Source: Schistocephalus solidus
Lineage: Eukaryota > Platyhelminthes > Cestoda > Diphyllobothriidea > Diphyllobothriidae
Assembly (NCBI GenBank): GCA_017591395.1
Contig: WEDG01001244.1
Location: 62,001 to 126,000 of the forward strand
Direction: 5' to 3'
DNA length: 64,000 nucleotides
Part shown: positions 48,501 through 59,489 of the stretch, in pieces
Layout: every line of letters starts with the position of its first letter
Position numbering within the stretch: position 1 is the first letter of the stretch
Notes under the pieces: model-generated
Seen by the model: only the letters and a program-made list of their open reading frames with translations
Databases searched by the model: none
What the model was told of the DNA's origin: nothing
Position numbers and translations under genes: made by a program

Positions 48501-51500
48501 AAGGATAAAACGGGGTGAACAAAGTTGTTTAGGTAAAAAAATTGAAGATAAGCAAGAGGCAGGCGTCAATGTCTCAAATAAGATGCAGCGACTCTACTTT
48601 CAGCAGCCGACCAAAATCAGTACTCTATGTTGTCCCTTTCGTCCCTTGAAATATTGCGCGATTTTCGGTTTATATCGTAGGTGATATAACTCATGCAATG
48701 TTTTCTGAAAATTTGACTCGAAAGTTAAACGCTCATATAGTTTTCGTTATTTTTGTTTGTTGAGTGGAGTTGAGGCTCAGAATGCGTTTTTTAAAGAACG
48801 CTGCATGTTTAATGCAGTATCTTTAGGGAAAAGAGACAAGATTTGGGCAAAATCGGAGGTTGCCGGCCATTCAAGAAATTTCCTATGCTATTCAATATCG
48901 CAGAGCAAAGTTCATGGTTTTTCTGCATTATAATATAGAATGACATTAAAATAAGTAAGAAAGTTTCCAAATATATTCCTTCTGCTATTTGAAAATTTGG
49001 TCTTAATTTACTGAAGATCAGGTGGAGGAAAATGTGAGGAATCGCATTGTTTTCCAAATACATGCAAATAATTCAGCGTAATAAACTAACTTTTGCAAAT
49101 ATGTTTCGTTTTTTCCCCTCGAAATGCAAGAATAAACTTGGTTGCCAGGAGGTTTTGTTTAAATATGCTGACAAAGTGGAACGATTACAAGATACATAGA
49201 GATAGCCTTTTAGATTTATATAAATAAAGGCCACTTTAAGTTGTTAGCAAGAAATAAGGTACGTTTTAACAATATACTATCCGCTTATCTAGAATTTAGA
49301 AACGCAATGGACAGAAAATTACCAGTTTTTAGCCACCGTGGTGATTATTTAAAATTTTAGAACAAGACAATAGAATAAACAAGTATAACGGATAATGCTC
49401 TAATATAAAGCCAAATGTGAGTTCTTTCATATTAGGCAGAAAATGCAACAATTCTTTTAAATAAAGTCAAGAAACCGGTCAAAATTCTCCATTTTAATCT
49501 TAATTCAACTTTTAAAAAATTACGCAGATATTCGACAGTGAGTTATCAACTTTAGACACTTCTTAAAGAGATTCCTTATTATAGAAAGTTTCTTAATTGA
49601 TCTTAGGCAGATTAATTGCGGAATTCTGTTGTGGACGTTAATTTTTGTCTGCAATGTGTTTTCATGTTTGGGTGATCCACAAATATAACCTCAATGGTCA
49701 GCTGCAGTAAAATTCAGATCCGAAATCTTGCCTATTTGGCAAATAATTTTAAGAGCCATCTTATTGTGAAGGTTTTGATGAGCACATAGGACAGAATCTA
49801 CATTTACGGCCAAGGGATTGAAAACACCGAAAATCGTGAAATTTTCGCCGGTATTTCAAGGATGAGCTGACACTTATTTTAATTTAATATAAAAATACTA
49901 ATAAATAAACTTAGCGCATGAAAAGTTCTCTTTATGCACACAAAATGGTATGCTTACGATATAAGGTGATAATTCTATTTAGATTTATTATTTGTAGTTA
50001 CAGCGATTAATCACATTTTGGGCATAGATCGCTTTTTTGAGAAAAACGTTGGTATTTATGAACGAAGAAATATTACTTTTCATATTTTCTTTAGATTTTA
50101 CATTCCTTTTGAGTATTTTTCATAGTATTTCAAAGCTTTTGGACTTGCATTAGTGCCGGTTTTCGGCACTTTGCATGTGATACGCCCCTAACCTGTATTT
50201 AATCCAGAAACGACCTTATAAATTTCCGTCCACTCATTTTCACCTCATGTTTTAGTTATAATCGGCCAGTTCTACTTCATTTATAGGAGCAATGAGTTAA
50301 TTGATATTTGTAGCATAAACTACAAGGCAGGTTCTCGACTCAGGAACCCATGAATCAAAATATGCCTGCTAGTTCGACTTAATAATTTAATGTTATTTGG
50401 TTGAGTTTAAGGATTTTAATTTTTGCTGAATCCCAATTATTTTTTTCCGGGTACATGTTGGGCGAAGCAAACTTTGTACTCACTCTGTTATTGAATTTGT
50501 CCTGATCATATTTTTCCTACTAAAAATCTTCACGAACTTCAAAGAATGAATTCAATGATTCTACTGCCATGAAGTCCTCCTCCTCCTACAACCAATGAAG
50601 AAAGGCGCATAAGGGATGAATTTTACTGCATGACTAAGTTATTCACACTGATAGAATAGTACATGCAGATGTTTGCACTTTTTGACGGCGGAGGTTTGGC
50701 TAAATTGGCGGAGCACTACACAATACTAGATTCTGACAGATATTATTCTTAACCCTTATACATACATTTCAGGTAGTTTTAGTGAAATTGAATATTACTT
50801 CGGGCGCTTCGTTTTATTAGTCTCGTCTGATATCTTTCAAATGCACATGCAAAATATAATGTCTGTATTTCACTGTCACCATTCCGTGGCTTGTGATTGT
50901 TGCATTGGTTTTACTTATTTCAAAAAGACCTCATTCTTACGTGCCATGCAAAATTTCAGTCGGTGAACAACGTCGAACTTTTGACGGCTAGGACAAAAAA
51001 CCTGGTAGGTTTTGACCTTTTATCACCGACAAAATTCGTCCTAAAAGCATTTAATTTTTAAGGTACTAGTTAGGTAGAATGTGAGCTTATGGATGCGTGA
51101 AAGCTAAAAATTTGGTGAAATACTGACTTATCGTCTAACTGGTTTAATAAACGTATAGTATTTAGGTATTGTGTTGAAAGAATTACTTTAAATTTACTTG
51201 TTTCAAAAAAGAATAACGGCGTTTAGTTTTTTTCAATTCACATAGCTTGAATGTTTCTTGTGCAGTTGCTTACTATTATTCTAGGTTTCATGACTTTAAA
51301 AATGTCCAGTTTAAATATATTTGAAAGCTAGCACTTAAATGTGGAGTCTTTTGCCTCTGATCTATCTCTAGAAATGTTTTTGTTAACTGCATAGTTTAGG
51401 AATCAAGCTATCCTGATGGAACGTAGACTTATTTTGTAAAATCTATACCAACTTTAAGCTGATTGAATCGTGGGATCCGGTTATCCGCCGTTCGAAACCG

Positions 51501-54500
51501 GTCGTTAACGACAGAACTACGCTATAATTTTGGAACTAATGTTTTATCTCCTTCCTCAATTACCCTGGCCTTTGGGTTGGGTGGAAACATAATACAGTAT
51601 TTTAAATGGGGATAATATATTTAAAAATGTTCTATATTGCCGAAAATCCAAGCATGTACATTGCAAGAGGTTGAACCTAGATTATTAAATATATCATTTT
51701 TAGCATTTTGTGTATAATAATATCTGAGTTATCTCTTTATCATACACTTTCATTCACACATTTTTTGACGCATGAAATGCCTTTGCGAGTTAAACATGCA
51801 GTTAGCAAACCGAGTGTTGGAAGTCGCAACTTGGATTTAGTTCAGGATTTTTAGTTAAATGTATTTCTTTGTCTTTTTTTTGACTAAATGTCGCCTAGTT
51901 GGTCAAAAGTGTCTCGTTGTGGGAACTAATATTTAGGCTATTTTAATTTTTTTCTTTAAAAATGGAATTTTTAACTTCCCCTGCCCATTTATTTAGCACA
52001 TCAACGTTTATTCTTATATCGAATGACGTCTGTCGAATGAAATATAAACCTCTCATTTAAATACCCGTCTGCTTTAGCTTGGAACTCTACCCACAATCAA
52101 TGGTTTCTTCTTCCGGGAGGCTCTGGAGAAGCTTATTATTTCGCAACTACAACTTATTTTAAATGACCTGCTGTGCCAAATATCCGGTGAGCCATAAGTG
52201 AAGCTTACATCCTTCACTGTTTGCTTACTGGTCAAAAGTAGCCGATGGAACTAATTCGAATATAAATTCTCTTAACGACCAAGGCATTGTTCAATAAGTA
52301 CAGTTTGTAGAATTTTGGACTTTAAAGCAGAAAACGGATAGCTTAAAGCAGTGATTATTTTTCTTTACGTTGTGTAGGTTTAAACGTCTTCAAAATACCT
52401 CTAGAAGAATATGCCAAAACTTAGTTATTGGGTCCACTTTGTCCTATTATGTGTACTTTGCCCTCGATTATAGTTCGCAATGTGCAGAAGTCACACACAT
52501 GAGGCAAGCAGGCAAGAGATAATCGCAACTTTAAAACTGATTGAAAATTCCTATGAAGAACTCTCAATCATTTCGGTTCAAACCAGATGTGCGATTTGAA
52601 GTTCCCTGCAGTTTTCAATGATTTTTTTCATTTATTAATCTCAGGGTTATTTCAAAATGCAAACACATTTGAACTTCTTCTTACTTTAATTCGTTACGGA
52701 GGTTATTTTATGTTTCTTCCTTCGGAATTTTAACCTTGAATTTTACGAAGTGTGCGATTTTATAGAGTTGTATTGTGAGGCATTTGCATCTATGAATAAA
52801 TTCTTCTCCATCACCTAGCATTATTTACGTTTTTTGTTAGAGCGAAATAATCTTTGAAATTTTCAGGGTATTTATTGTACTACACCCCTTTGAATATACA
52901 GCAACACTGCCATCAACTTTAATAAACATCCTTCCGATTAAAATATCCTACTTATAAGGGAGCAGTCAATGCAAATTTTCTGATCCAGTAATAAATATCA
53001 TCGTTCAATTAAGTTCGATCGTCGTTATTTCTTCTGAAATATTTTCGCGAAACCAATTTATATAATGAATCAATGAAATGATTTAGTCAACTTTTAAGTT
53101 ATGCATATATTAGAACTCTATTTGGCCCTTCAGGCAAACCACACGAATATCGCAAACTTCATTTGATATATATTTTTATAAAATTGTCCTTACATACTTC
53201 TGAAAAATACGCGCCTATCTGTGAATATAATTTGGCGTATTTTCAAACGATGCACACCAAATCACACTTGGGGAAAATGATCAGTATGCAGAGATAACTA
53301 AGCCTCCAGACTTGAGCATTGGACAATCAGGTTTCATTTTTATAAATGGCGTGCTCGCGCCTCGGTAATGCATAAAAGTATCCCTTATAAGTAATTTAAA
53401 CTGTTCCTACTGGTAAATTAGGCATCGTAAACCTGGGCATATAAATAAATTTTGCGGGTCTTATAGAGAACAGGGATTGAATGGATAGTGTTGCTGCCTA
53501 AACGAGGTTTCGATTCAAGGTAGGAAGGAAAATCAAGGGTAAAACTTCATTGGACTTACAGTACATACAAAACCGTTTTCTACTTTGTCGATGAAACTAT
53601 ATTTTCCTATCAGTTTCTAATTGTTACTTTCGATTCCATGCTATTTGTAGATTTAAACAACGAATTGATGCGGGAGCTTCCGCTTCGGGATGAACTGCAA
53701 ATAGAAAATGAGGAACGAAAAGCTAACTTACATGAACTTTTGCTGTAAGTTATTTCTGATCGAATTAGTATGCGCAACATGGAAATCATTAACGCCTCAC
53801 GACCAGTGAATAGGAACAAAAGTATCTATACATCTAAAACCCAGTAAATTGGGAGAACCACCTCCTTAAATTAATACTTTTGGCTCAAAGCTAGCATTTT
53901 CTGCTTAATTCCCGACAACGTTATCTGCCGCTAAAGAACCGGGACGCAGATTTGCTAGGTTACAATCTGTACTGAATGATACAAAGTTGAATGTTGCAGA
54001 CAATGTGTTCTTCAATTTGATTATACATTTTGGGAAAGTTATCGCAGAAAAGATAAAAAGAGGTTTCATTGAAGGCCTTTCGAAATACTGCGGCAACTAT
54101 TATTGTGATCTTTGTAGTTTCATGCTGGCTGGTGTATATGGATTGATATATACAGTCAGTGACCGATGTCGTAATAGTTTTGAAAATTTTAAACGCATTT
54201 TACATATGGAAGAATTATGTAAGTTGAGTTGTAATACTTATTATCTTCACATCCTCATCATTGTCACCACAGCATATTTCAGACGCACAATCATGTCAGT
54301 TCGGAAAAATGCCTTTTCTGCTTCCTGGGGAAACCTCTCCTAACAAGGAAATAGTTGCCTAAGTCGTGTGCATTTTTTCTATCCATATTGAGGCTCTTTA
54401 ATCAGTATCAATCAGAATATTTTGAGTAGATGAAGGAACCCCTTAAAAGTCCTATTGAAACGGTATAGGCCTTTACAAATTTAAAAATATTTTAAAGAAA

Positions 54501-56594
54501 ACAATCAAAAATATTCTTTCATCTACTCACTTAACAGCAAGCCACGCCTTATTCAAATTTCCTCTCTAGTGATTGTGATTTTTTGAACTAAAAATTGTTC
54601 GGGAATCGGAAAAAAAGTTTTTAAAACCTAAACATGCCCTTCGGTTGATTAAAAAAGTCGAGGCGGATGTGATTTCCTATCAAGTGAGTACAAGAAAAAT
54701 TATGTTTGCCTTTTTTCTACAATATTCATTTGAATATTACTTGCATCGAAATTTAATTAGAAATATTTATAACAATGAGATCTTTTAGGAGACCTAAACA
54801 ACCCTAAAAGTCATGTCCAAATAACCTGACTCCATGCGCTGCACGTAATAATATCAGAATAAATTCCTTGATTGTTCTCTGGAGTTCATATAATGAAAAC
54901 CACATAGAGAACGCTGGGGAATCACTAAGGAGCCAAACCTCTCCTTGCTGCGTCATGCAGCAGCAGAAACATCAGGGAAACACGTGTCCACGCTTTTAGC
55001 TAGTATCTATGTCGGGAGTACGGTATACCATCTTCGCCATATACATTTTATACTTGGCTTAGCACTACTTGTTTTTACAATGTGCATTACGTGGTTGTTC
55101 CACAGTGGTTGATTGTCTTTGACCCAAATTTTCATTGAAATTTCGGGTCTGACCTGACTCCATGTCCTGCATTTACTAATTTCAGAAATTATTTCCTTGA
55201 TATATGTTCATGCAATGTTAGCACATGACCTCCGCTTCTTGAGGTTGGAATCCAGCTGTATCCTCCTCTGTTCACCGGCCATCTGGACTGCTGGTGATAA
55301 CAAACCTTCCACCTATGGCACATAGAAATCTTATTAAGACAATAACACGCCAGACAGCTTTTTCACAGCCACTACTGATTGTCAGTAGGCCATAGGGCTG
55401 GTTGATGCCTTCCAAAGTGAGATGTGTAAACCTTTCACGTAAACGCTTGACTCTCACGTGTTATATTTGCAATCTTTTTCAGCGTTCCTTATCGCCAGTC
55501 GCCTAGCTGATGAGCGGACGGAATGGGATCGAGCACGATTCCAATAATAACAGTTGATGGTTACGACCTATCTGAAAAGTTCATTTACCTCACCTAAAAA
55601 GGTCTACAGGCCTACTGACGATAGTTAGCGACCATGAATCGGCTGTCTGCGTCTAGAGTATCAGTAACTTAACGAGCTTTATGTATATAAAAGGGAAGCA
55701 ACTATCGACAAAGACTGCGAGACTGACAAGGCCACTTCTGATTTGGTTGTCATTTTCAGATGGCCTTACACAAACACAGAGTTGCCGCAGTGGGCCTCAA
55801 ACTCACGTTCTATGGTCATCGAGTCTTATCAAAGTCCGACACTCTACCACGAATCTGTGGCCCTGTGGGTTGAACTCGCGAATATTTCCTATCGTGGGAT
55901 TGGCAACCGACCTGATAGCGGGCCTGCGACTCACTGATAGAGTGTCGGTCTTATGAACGTTCAATGAGCAAAAATCCGGATTGGAATCACAGGTCCTGCA
56001 AACCTGAGGTTGGGTATGGTTGACTGGCCATTCCTGTCTACCTCTTGTATTATAACTGGTCTATTCGCGGGTGTGCGCAATATCTCTAGAGTAAGCCCTA
56101 ATGCAATGCGTGTCGAGGGTATCCGTGACCCAATCCTTAGCCGTCCATCGGTTGGAAATGCTATGTATTATACGCGTTAACATATCTTATATATTATTCC
56201 TCGGAGTAATATGATAGTCATTTAAAACTTTCTTTGCTTTGCATGATAACACTTTAAATTTCCCTATAACCTCACTTGCAGCTTTTATAAGCGCGTGCAT
56301 CGTAATACAAACACATGGTTTTCTAGTTCCTTAAGAGCTCGCAAACTCCACCATGCACTTGATTGCAAGTTGGTCCGTCCTACGATGCTTCTCCCTCTTC
56401 ATCAGCCAATCAGTGCTGAGTACCACTCCGCAGAAAGTTTCGATATTAAATCTCCGAGAGAGAAATCTCCACAACTCTCCTCTGTCCAAACACCCACCAG
56501 TCCCAGAATTGCAAAGTTAAAGTCTTATTTTTTTGGATTCTTCAACAGGAAACGCTCCAAGGATACAAGCCCAATCGAACGGAGATCTGTCTAG
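42280..56594 (+). CDS. SCHIP1-like coiled-coil protein gene, six exons, 5' end missing
   Basis: Exons 42280-42537, 44984-45094, 46414-46605, 52078-52186, 53651-53744 and 56282-56594 have AG/GT borders and mutually consistent phases (0, 0, 0, 1, 2). They give 358 residues ending at TAG. Residues about 1-86 are Ser-rich and likely disordered. Residues 124-187 include FKICFATEFSDDEDV, an acidic patch. Residues about 200-255 are a predicted coiled coil with QLQLILNDL, then LNNEL and LRDEL. I recall that order (ICF plus acidic run, then QLQVIVNDL, LNEEL, RDEL) from the C-terminal domain of schwannomin-interacting protein 1, which binds the NF2 product merlin and ankyrin in animals. Beyond the coil, a basic 103-residue tail is unlike vertebrate SCHIP1 as I recall it. 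The first exon and promoter lie upstream of 42280. The gene model is strong and the family name moderate. Confidence 0.65.
42763..42925 (-). mobile_element. tRNA-derived element, left member of an inverted pair (intronic)
   Basis: On the minus strand CTTAGCTCAGGCC (42854-42866) is the A box and GGTGATCTCAAACC (42801-42814) the B box. The tail is TTTTCACAGTTTGGTTAGA. It lies in the first known intron of the SCHIP1-like gene, facing the plus-strand copy at 43077-43230. Confidence 0.6.
43077..43230 (+). mobile_element. tRNA-derived element, right member of an inverted pair (intronic)
   Basis: Leader GGTCACTTGACTCAAAGG, A box TCTAGTAGATCAGG (43125-43138), B box GCGTTCGATCCCC (43180-43192), then GAGGCCACCGAGG and tail GTTCACAGTTGGACCAAAGG. 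It matches the 25.1 kb element in layout and in most of its sequence. Confidence 0.65.
44984..45094 (+). CDS. SCHIP1-like gene, exon b
   Basis: Acceptor CCATTCCACAG, 37 codons, donor AAA|GTATGA, phase 0 at both ends. The peptide starts LKRSHKREVNWGDRSS. It is basic, with no domain recognised. Confidence 0.65.
46414..46605 (+). CDS. SCHIP1-like gene, exon c (acidic segment)
   Basis: Acceptor TTTTTGTTACCCAG, 64 codons, donor GCT|GTGAGT, phase 0 at both ends. It holds FKICFATEFSDDEDV and then Glu/Val-rich sequence. A GTGAAT inside (after GTTGAG) could act as an earlier alternative donor. Confidence 0.7.
46606..52077 (+). other. Long intron c-d of the SCHIP1-like gene
   Basis: A 5.5 kb intron, very AT-rich between about 48.8 and 52 kb, with almost no ORFs. 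I see no repeats or RNA genes I can support in it. Confidence 0.6.
52078..52186 (+). CDS. SCHIP1-like gene, exon d (start of coiled coil)
   Basis: Acceptor CCCGTCTGCTTTAG, 36 codons plus one base, donor TCCG|GTGAGC. It contains EKLIISQLQLILNDLL, the most family-diagnostic stretch. It was found by searching for an exon that could bridge the phase-0 end of exon c and the phase-1 start of exon e, and it fits both. The preceding intron is 5.5 kb. Confidence 0.7.
53651..53744 (+). CDS. SCHIP1-like gene, exon e (end of coiled coil)
   Basis: Acceptor GCTATTTGTAG and donor GTAAGT. It starts by completing a split Asp codon and ends with two bases (CT) of a split Leu codon. The 30 full codons are LNNELMRELPLRDELQ and a charged continuation, a good heptad-like coil. 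Confidence 0.7.
55788..55870 (-). mobile_element. tRNA-like element, left member of an inverted pair
   Basis: On the minus strand CGTGGTAGAGTGTCGGA serves as an A box and GTGAGTTTGAGGCCC (55791-55805) as a B box. It faces the plus-strand copy starting near 55915. It is a different tRNA-like lineage from the 25.1 and 43.1 kb copies (GTAGAGTGTCGG core). Confidence 0.5.
55915..55995 (+). mobile_element. tRNA-like element, right member of an inverted pair
   Basis: CTCACTGATAGAGTGTCGG acts as an A box, followed by a B-box-like GGATTGGAATCAC (55978-55990). The shared TAGAGTGTCGG core ties it to the minus-strand copy. It is degenerate downstream. Confidence 0.45.
56282..56594 (+). CDS. SCHIP1-like gene, terminal exon f
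   Basis: The acceptor is CTCACTTGCAG. The first base completes the split Leu codon, and 103 further residues end at TAG 56592-56594. The peptide begins FYKRVHRNTNTWFSSS, contains Ser/Pro-rich repeats (SPREKSPQ, TPTSPRIAK) that look like proline-directed phosphorylation sites, and a basic-aromatic patch SYFFGFFNRKRSKD. Confidence 0.65.
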
Positions 56595-56999
56595 CCGTAT
56601 TTATTTGTCCTGAAATAATAACTGCATTTAAAAAACTTATCATTTTCCCATGTTAGTTTGTTGCGTATTCCAAGCAGATTAATGCTCCAGTGGACGTAGT
56701 CTATGAAGAGGTCTATTGTGTTAGTGTTGTCATGTACACATCAGCGTCAACAGTGGACTTCAAAAATCTTAAGTTCATTTAGTTCATGGCGGACTGCAAC
56801 GACCGAATTGCTAAAACCTCCCTGGACGGTCTGCCTCTGAAATATCCTTCATACTTTTTCTAACTCCCCAAATAGAAATGTTGCTCTATTTTATGACTCA
56901 CAACACTAACCTAGTAAGGGTTAACTGCGTGCGTGGCGGGCACTCAGTTCATACACGCCCTCGCGCTAAAAGGGCAAAGGAGAATAAGCTTCATCTTTC

Positions 57000-57005
57000 A
57001 ATAAA
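57000..57005 (+). promoter_or_regulatory. Candidate polyadenylation signal of the SCHIP1-like gene
   Basis: AATAAA, about 400 bases after the stop in an AT-rich stretch. It is the best-placed canonical signal downstream of exon f. Confidence 0.4.
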
Positions 57006-57009
57006 AATT

Positions 57010-59346
57010 TAAAGCTCTCTTTTTCAGTTCTGACCGTGCGAGTGTTATGATGAATAGCCTAGTATCAGACTTCGCATTTCAGTCTTATTAAAGGCTATTA
57101 ATTTTCCTGAGAATTGTATATCTGTTCCTTTACAAGCTGACATGCGGAGAATATACATCGGAAACCATAACTGGTCGAAGGAGAATGACTTTTGAAAACA
57201 TAGGTCAGCGTGAAAAAGGGTACTTAATGTCGTAATCAATTTGTTTTGTGAAGTGTCGGCTAGCTCTGCTAGTCACTTGAAGCATGTAAGAGACACAATC
57301 AACAAAAAAGGACATCTGAACGAGACATCTCTTAACAAGAATGCTTCGCATTTAGTAGAACGGGAAAAGGTCAGAAGATCAGTACGGCTGAAGTGCAAGA
57401 ATGCAGGAGGCTTTTAGCTTTTGACGTTTTGGAGGAGCGTAATATTTGATGTAATGTTGGTTATTATCCGGAATGTCACTTTGCAGATATTATCGTATAT
57501 AATAAACACGTTAATAAATCGTGTTATAAAAAATGCAACGCAAATTGGAACTGAAAATTCGGAAGACAAGATTAGGTCATGATAATTGAAAGGTGTGGCT
57601 TTATCGGTAGGAATTTCCGAGAATACATGTTTGGAAAATGGCTTCAGTCGGAACACATAATTTATTTTTGACTGCCAACTTTTGAGACATTACTCAAGCC
57701 GTTCATAAGCAGTTGGAACTCAGTCTAATTTCTGTGGTTTGACGAACCTTCTCATCAGCCTTGTTAGATCATATTCGTTGAGCGATTTCAAATCCTCAGT
57801 GGGGAGGCGAACCGTGTTGATGGGTTACGAAAGAGAATTTGAATAGTCCACAGATGTCAGGAGAAGCACTCGATTTGCGGTTGTAGGCTTGGGTAAAAAA
57901 GATTTAAAAAAGAAGAGAAAAGCGTAAACCACGAAAAAATCCAGCTAGGGGAGACGCACCTAAATGCTTTCGCAAACAACAGGTGGCGTGGAAGTGAGTG
58001 AGGGAGCGCAACCTCACGTACGTACGCACGACTTGGTTTGTCTGAGCTTCTGAAAGCAGAATAAAACATGGGAACAGTGACATCCACGGTAATGCACGTA
58101 AATTATCCTTGCGAATTGGAAGTGTACCGAAAAAATGGATAAGGATGGATTAATAATAAAGAAAGCATTTCACACATTGACATTCACAAAGTAAAATGAT
58201 AAGGCAGATGAACGGAAGCCTTTAATTTGAAAACATATTTGACTTTTTGGGGTGTGGATCATTTTGAATGCATGGCAAGTATCGGGCATTCCAATCTCTT
58301 TAGAAAACCGAAGTGCAGTAGCTTACAAGGACAGCAGCTCCGTTTATTTTTGTGTCTTTTTTATTAAGTTGAAGTAAGGTGTACACCTTTGAGCTTCGTA
58401 TTTTTTACAAACAGCAGACGTTTACAAAAATTTTGAAAGTGGGATGTCAAATTCAAAGTAAATATCAAAAGACTACGGTATTACGAGACACTGTAATAGA
58501 TTACTCACCGACATTAAATCAGTCCTTATTCTCCCTGTTGTGCCTGTGATCACTGGCTTTTTTCAATTAACCTTCTTTATTTTTGGCCCCTTAACAAGGT
58601 ATCCATCCCTTTTGGAAAAGTACTGATGCACGTCATTTAAGTTTTTATTTTCTTAAAAAATCTTCTGTCTTCCTAATTTAATATTTAACGATGCCCGTAT
58701 TTCATTATATACGTGTGAAATAAAATTATATATTTTTGGTTTGTTTTCTAACTTGATCCTCCTTGATGGATGAGATGCGCTGGCACTACCTAAAAGATAT
58801 TCTAGGATTAGATTTTGCTTAAGGACAATTAACAGCACTTATTGAAAACGCAGATCCTAGACGCAAAATTTTCCAAACCTGTGGAACAACTTAAATGGCT
58901 GGGGTCCTGATGGAAAGCATGCAAAATCAACTTCCATATCCTGATTACACCCTTAAGTGTAAGACTTTTGAGCAAATGACTGTAGGACCCGTTTATTGAT
59001 GGATAATACTTCAAATTCGGTCAAATCGCGTTTATGAACTTCTTATTATAGGAGTTTACAAACCACTTTTCGAATACCGGCTCACAAAGCGTCTGCTGAA
59101 CATTGTCACTTTTTAGCTGGTCTTAGGAAACAGTATTTCCACAGAAACCCGTCAAATTATTTTATACTTTGTTGAACTAGAAACAACCTAAGCACTTAAA
59201 TTGACCGTTTATGAAAAGGTAATTGTAAGTTGCCTTAATAAATTCTGCACTACACTATCAAGGGGATGTGAAAACGACTGATGAAACCAGAGGCGAAAAT
59301 TATTTTGTGCCCAGGATGGAGTGGCTTGCAAATTTTTCTGTCTGAG
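57010..59346. other. Intergenic, nothing recognised
   Basis: AT-rich with short ORFs only. A B-box-like GATTTCAAATCC at about 57783 may be a tRNA-derived remnant. Confidence 0.4.
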
Positions 59347-59489
59347 AAGTTTCCCACTTCAAGCTCAGGTTACGTGAACATCAGACGGCTTTTCTACAGG
59401 GAGGCCCACTATCACTGCTGGCTACTCAGCAGTTCGAAGACTACGAACGACAATGTCTACCGTGTGCTGCACGGAATGCGCGTAGGGCG
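59347..59489 (+). CDS. Candidate internal exon of an unknown gene
   Basis: A GC-richer block with acceptor TTTTTCTGTCTGAG and a strong donor GCG|GTAAGT. In the frame that uses both sites it encodes 47 residues including FKLRLREHQTAFLQGGP and EDYERQC. A second frame, open from an ATG at 59281, also runs to the donor, so the coding frame is uncertain. I recognise no family and found no partner exon. Confidence 0.3.

Larger units (their letters stand above)
53745..56281 (+). other. Intron e-f of the SCHIP1-like gene
   Basis: It contains an inverted pair of tRNA-derived elements (55.79-56.0 kb). It also has a 118-codon open frame near 53987-54343 that opens on TTG and lacks a convincing acceptor. 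Its peptide includes KYCGNYYCDLC, but I cannot place it in a family. Confidence 0.55.

Noticed and set aside
53909..54343. Possible exon encoding KYCGNYYCDLC, considered as a zinc-binding fragment
   Set aside because: There is no good acceptor, it does not fit the phase of the neighbouring exons, and the Cys pattern does not match a family I can name.
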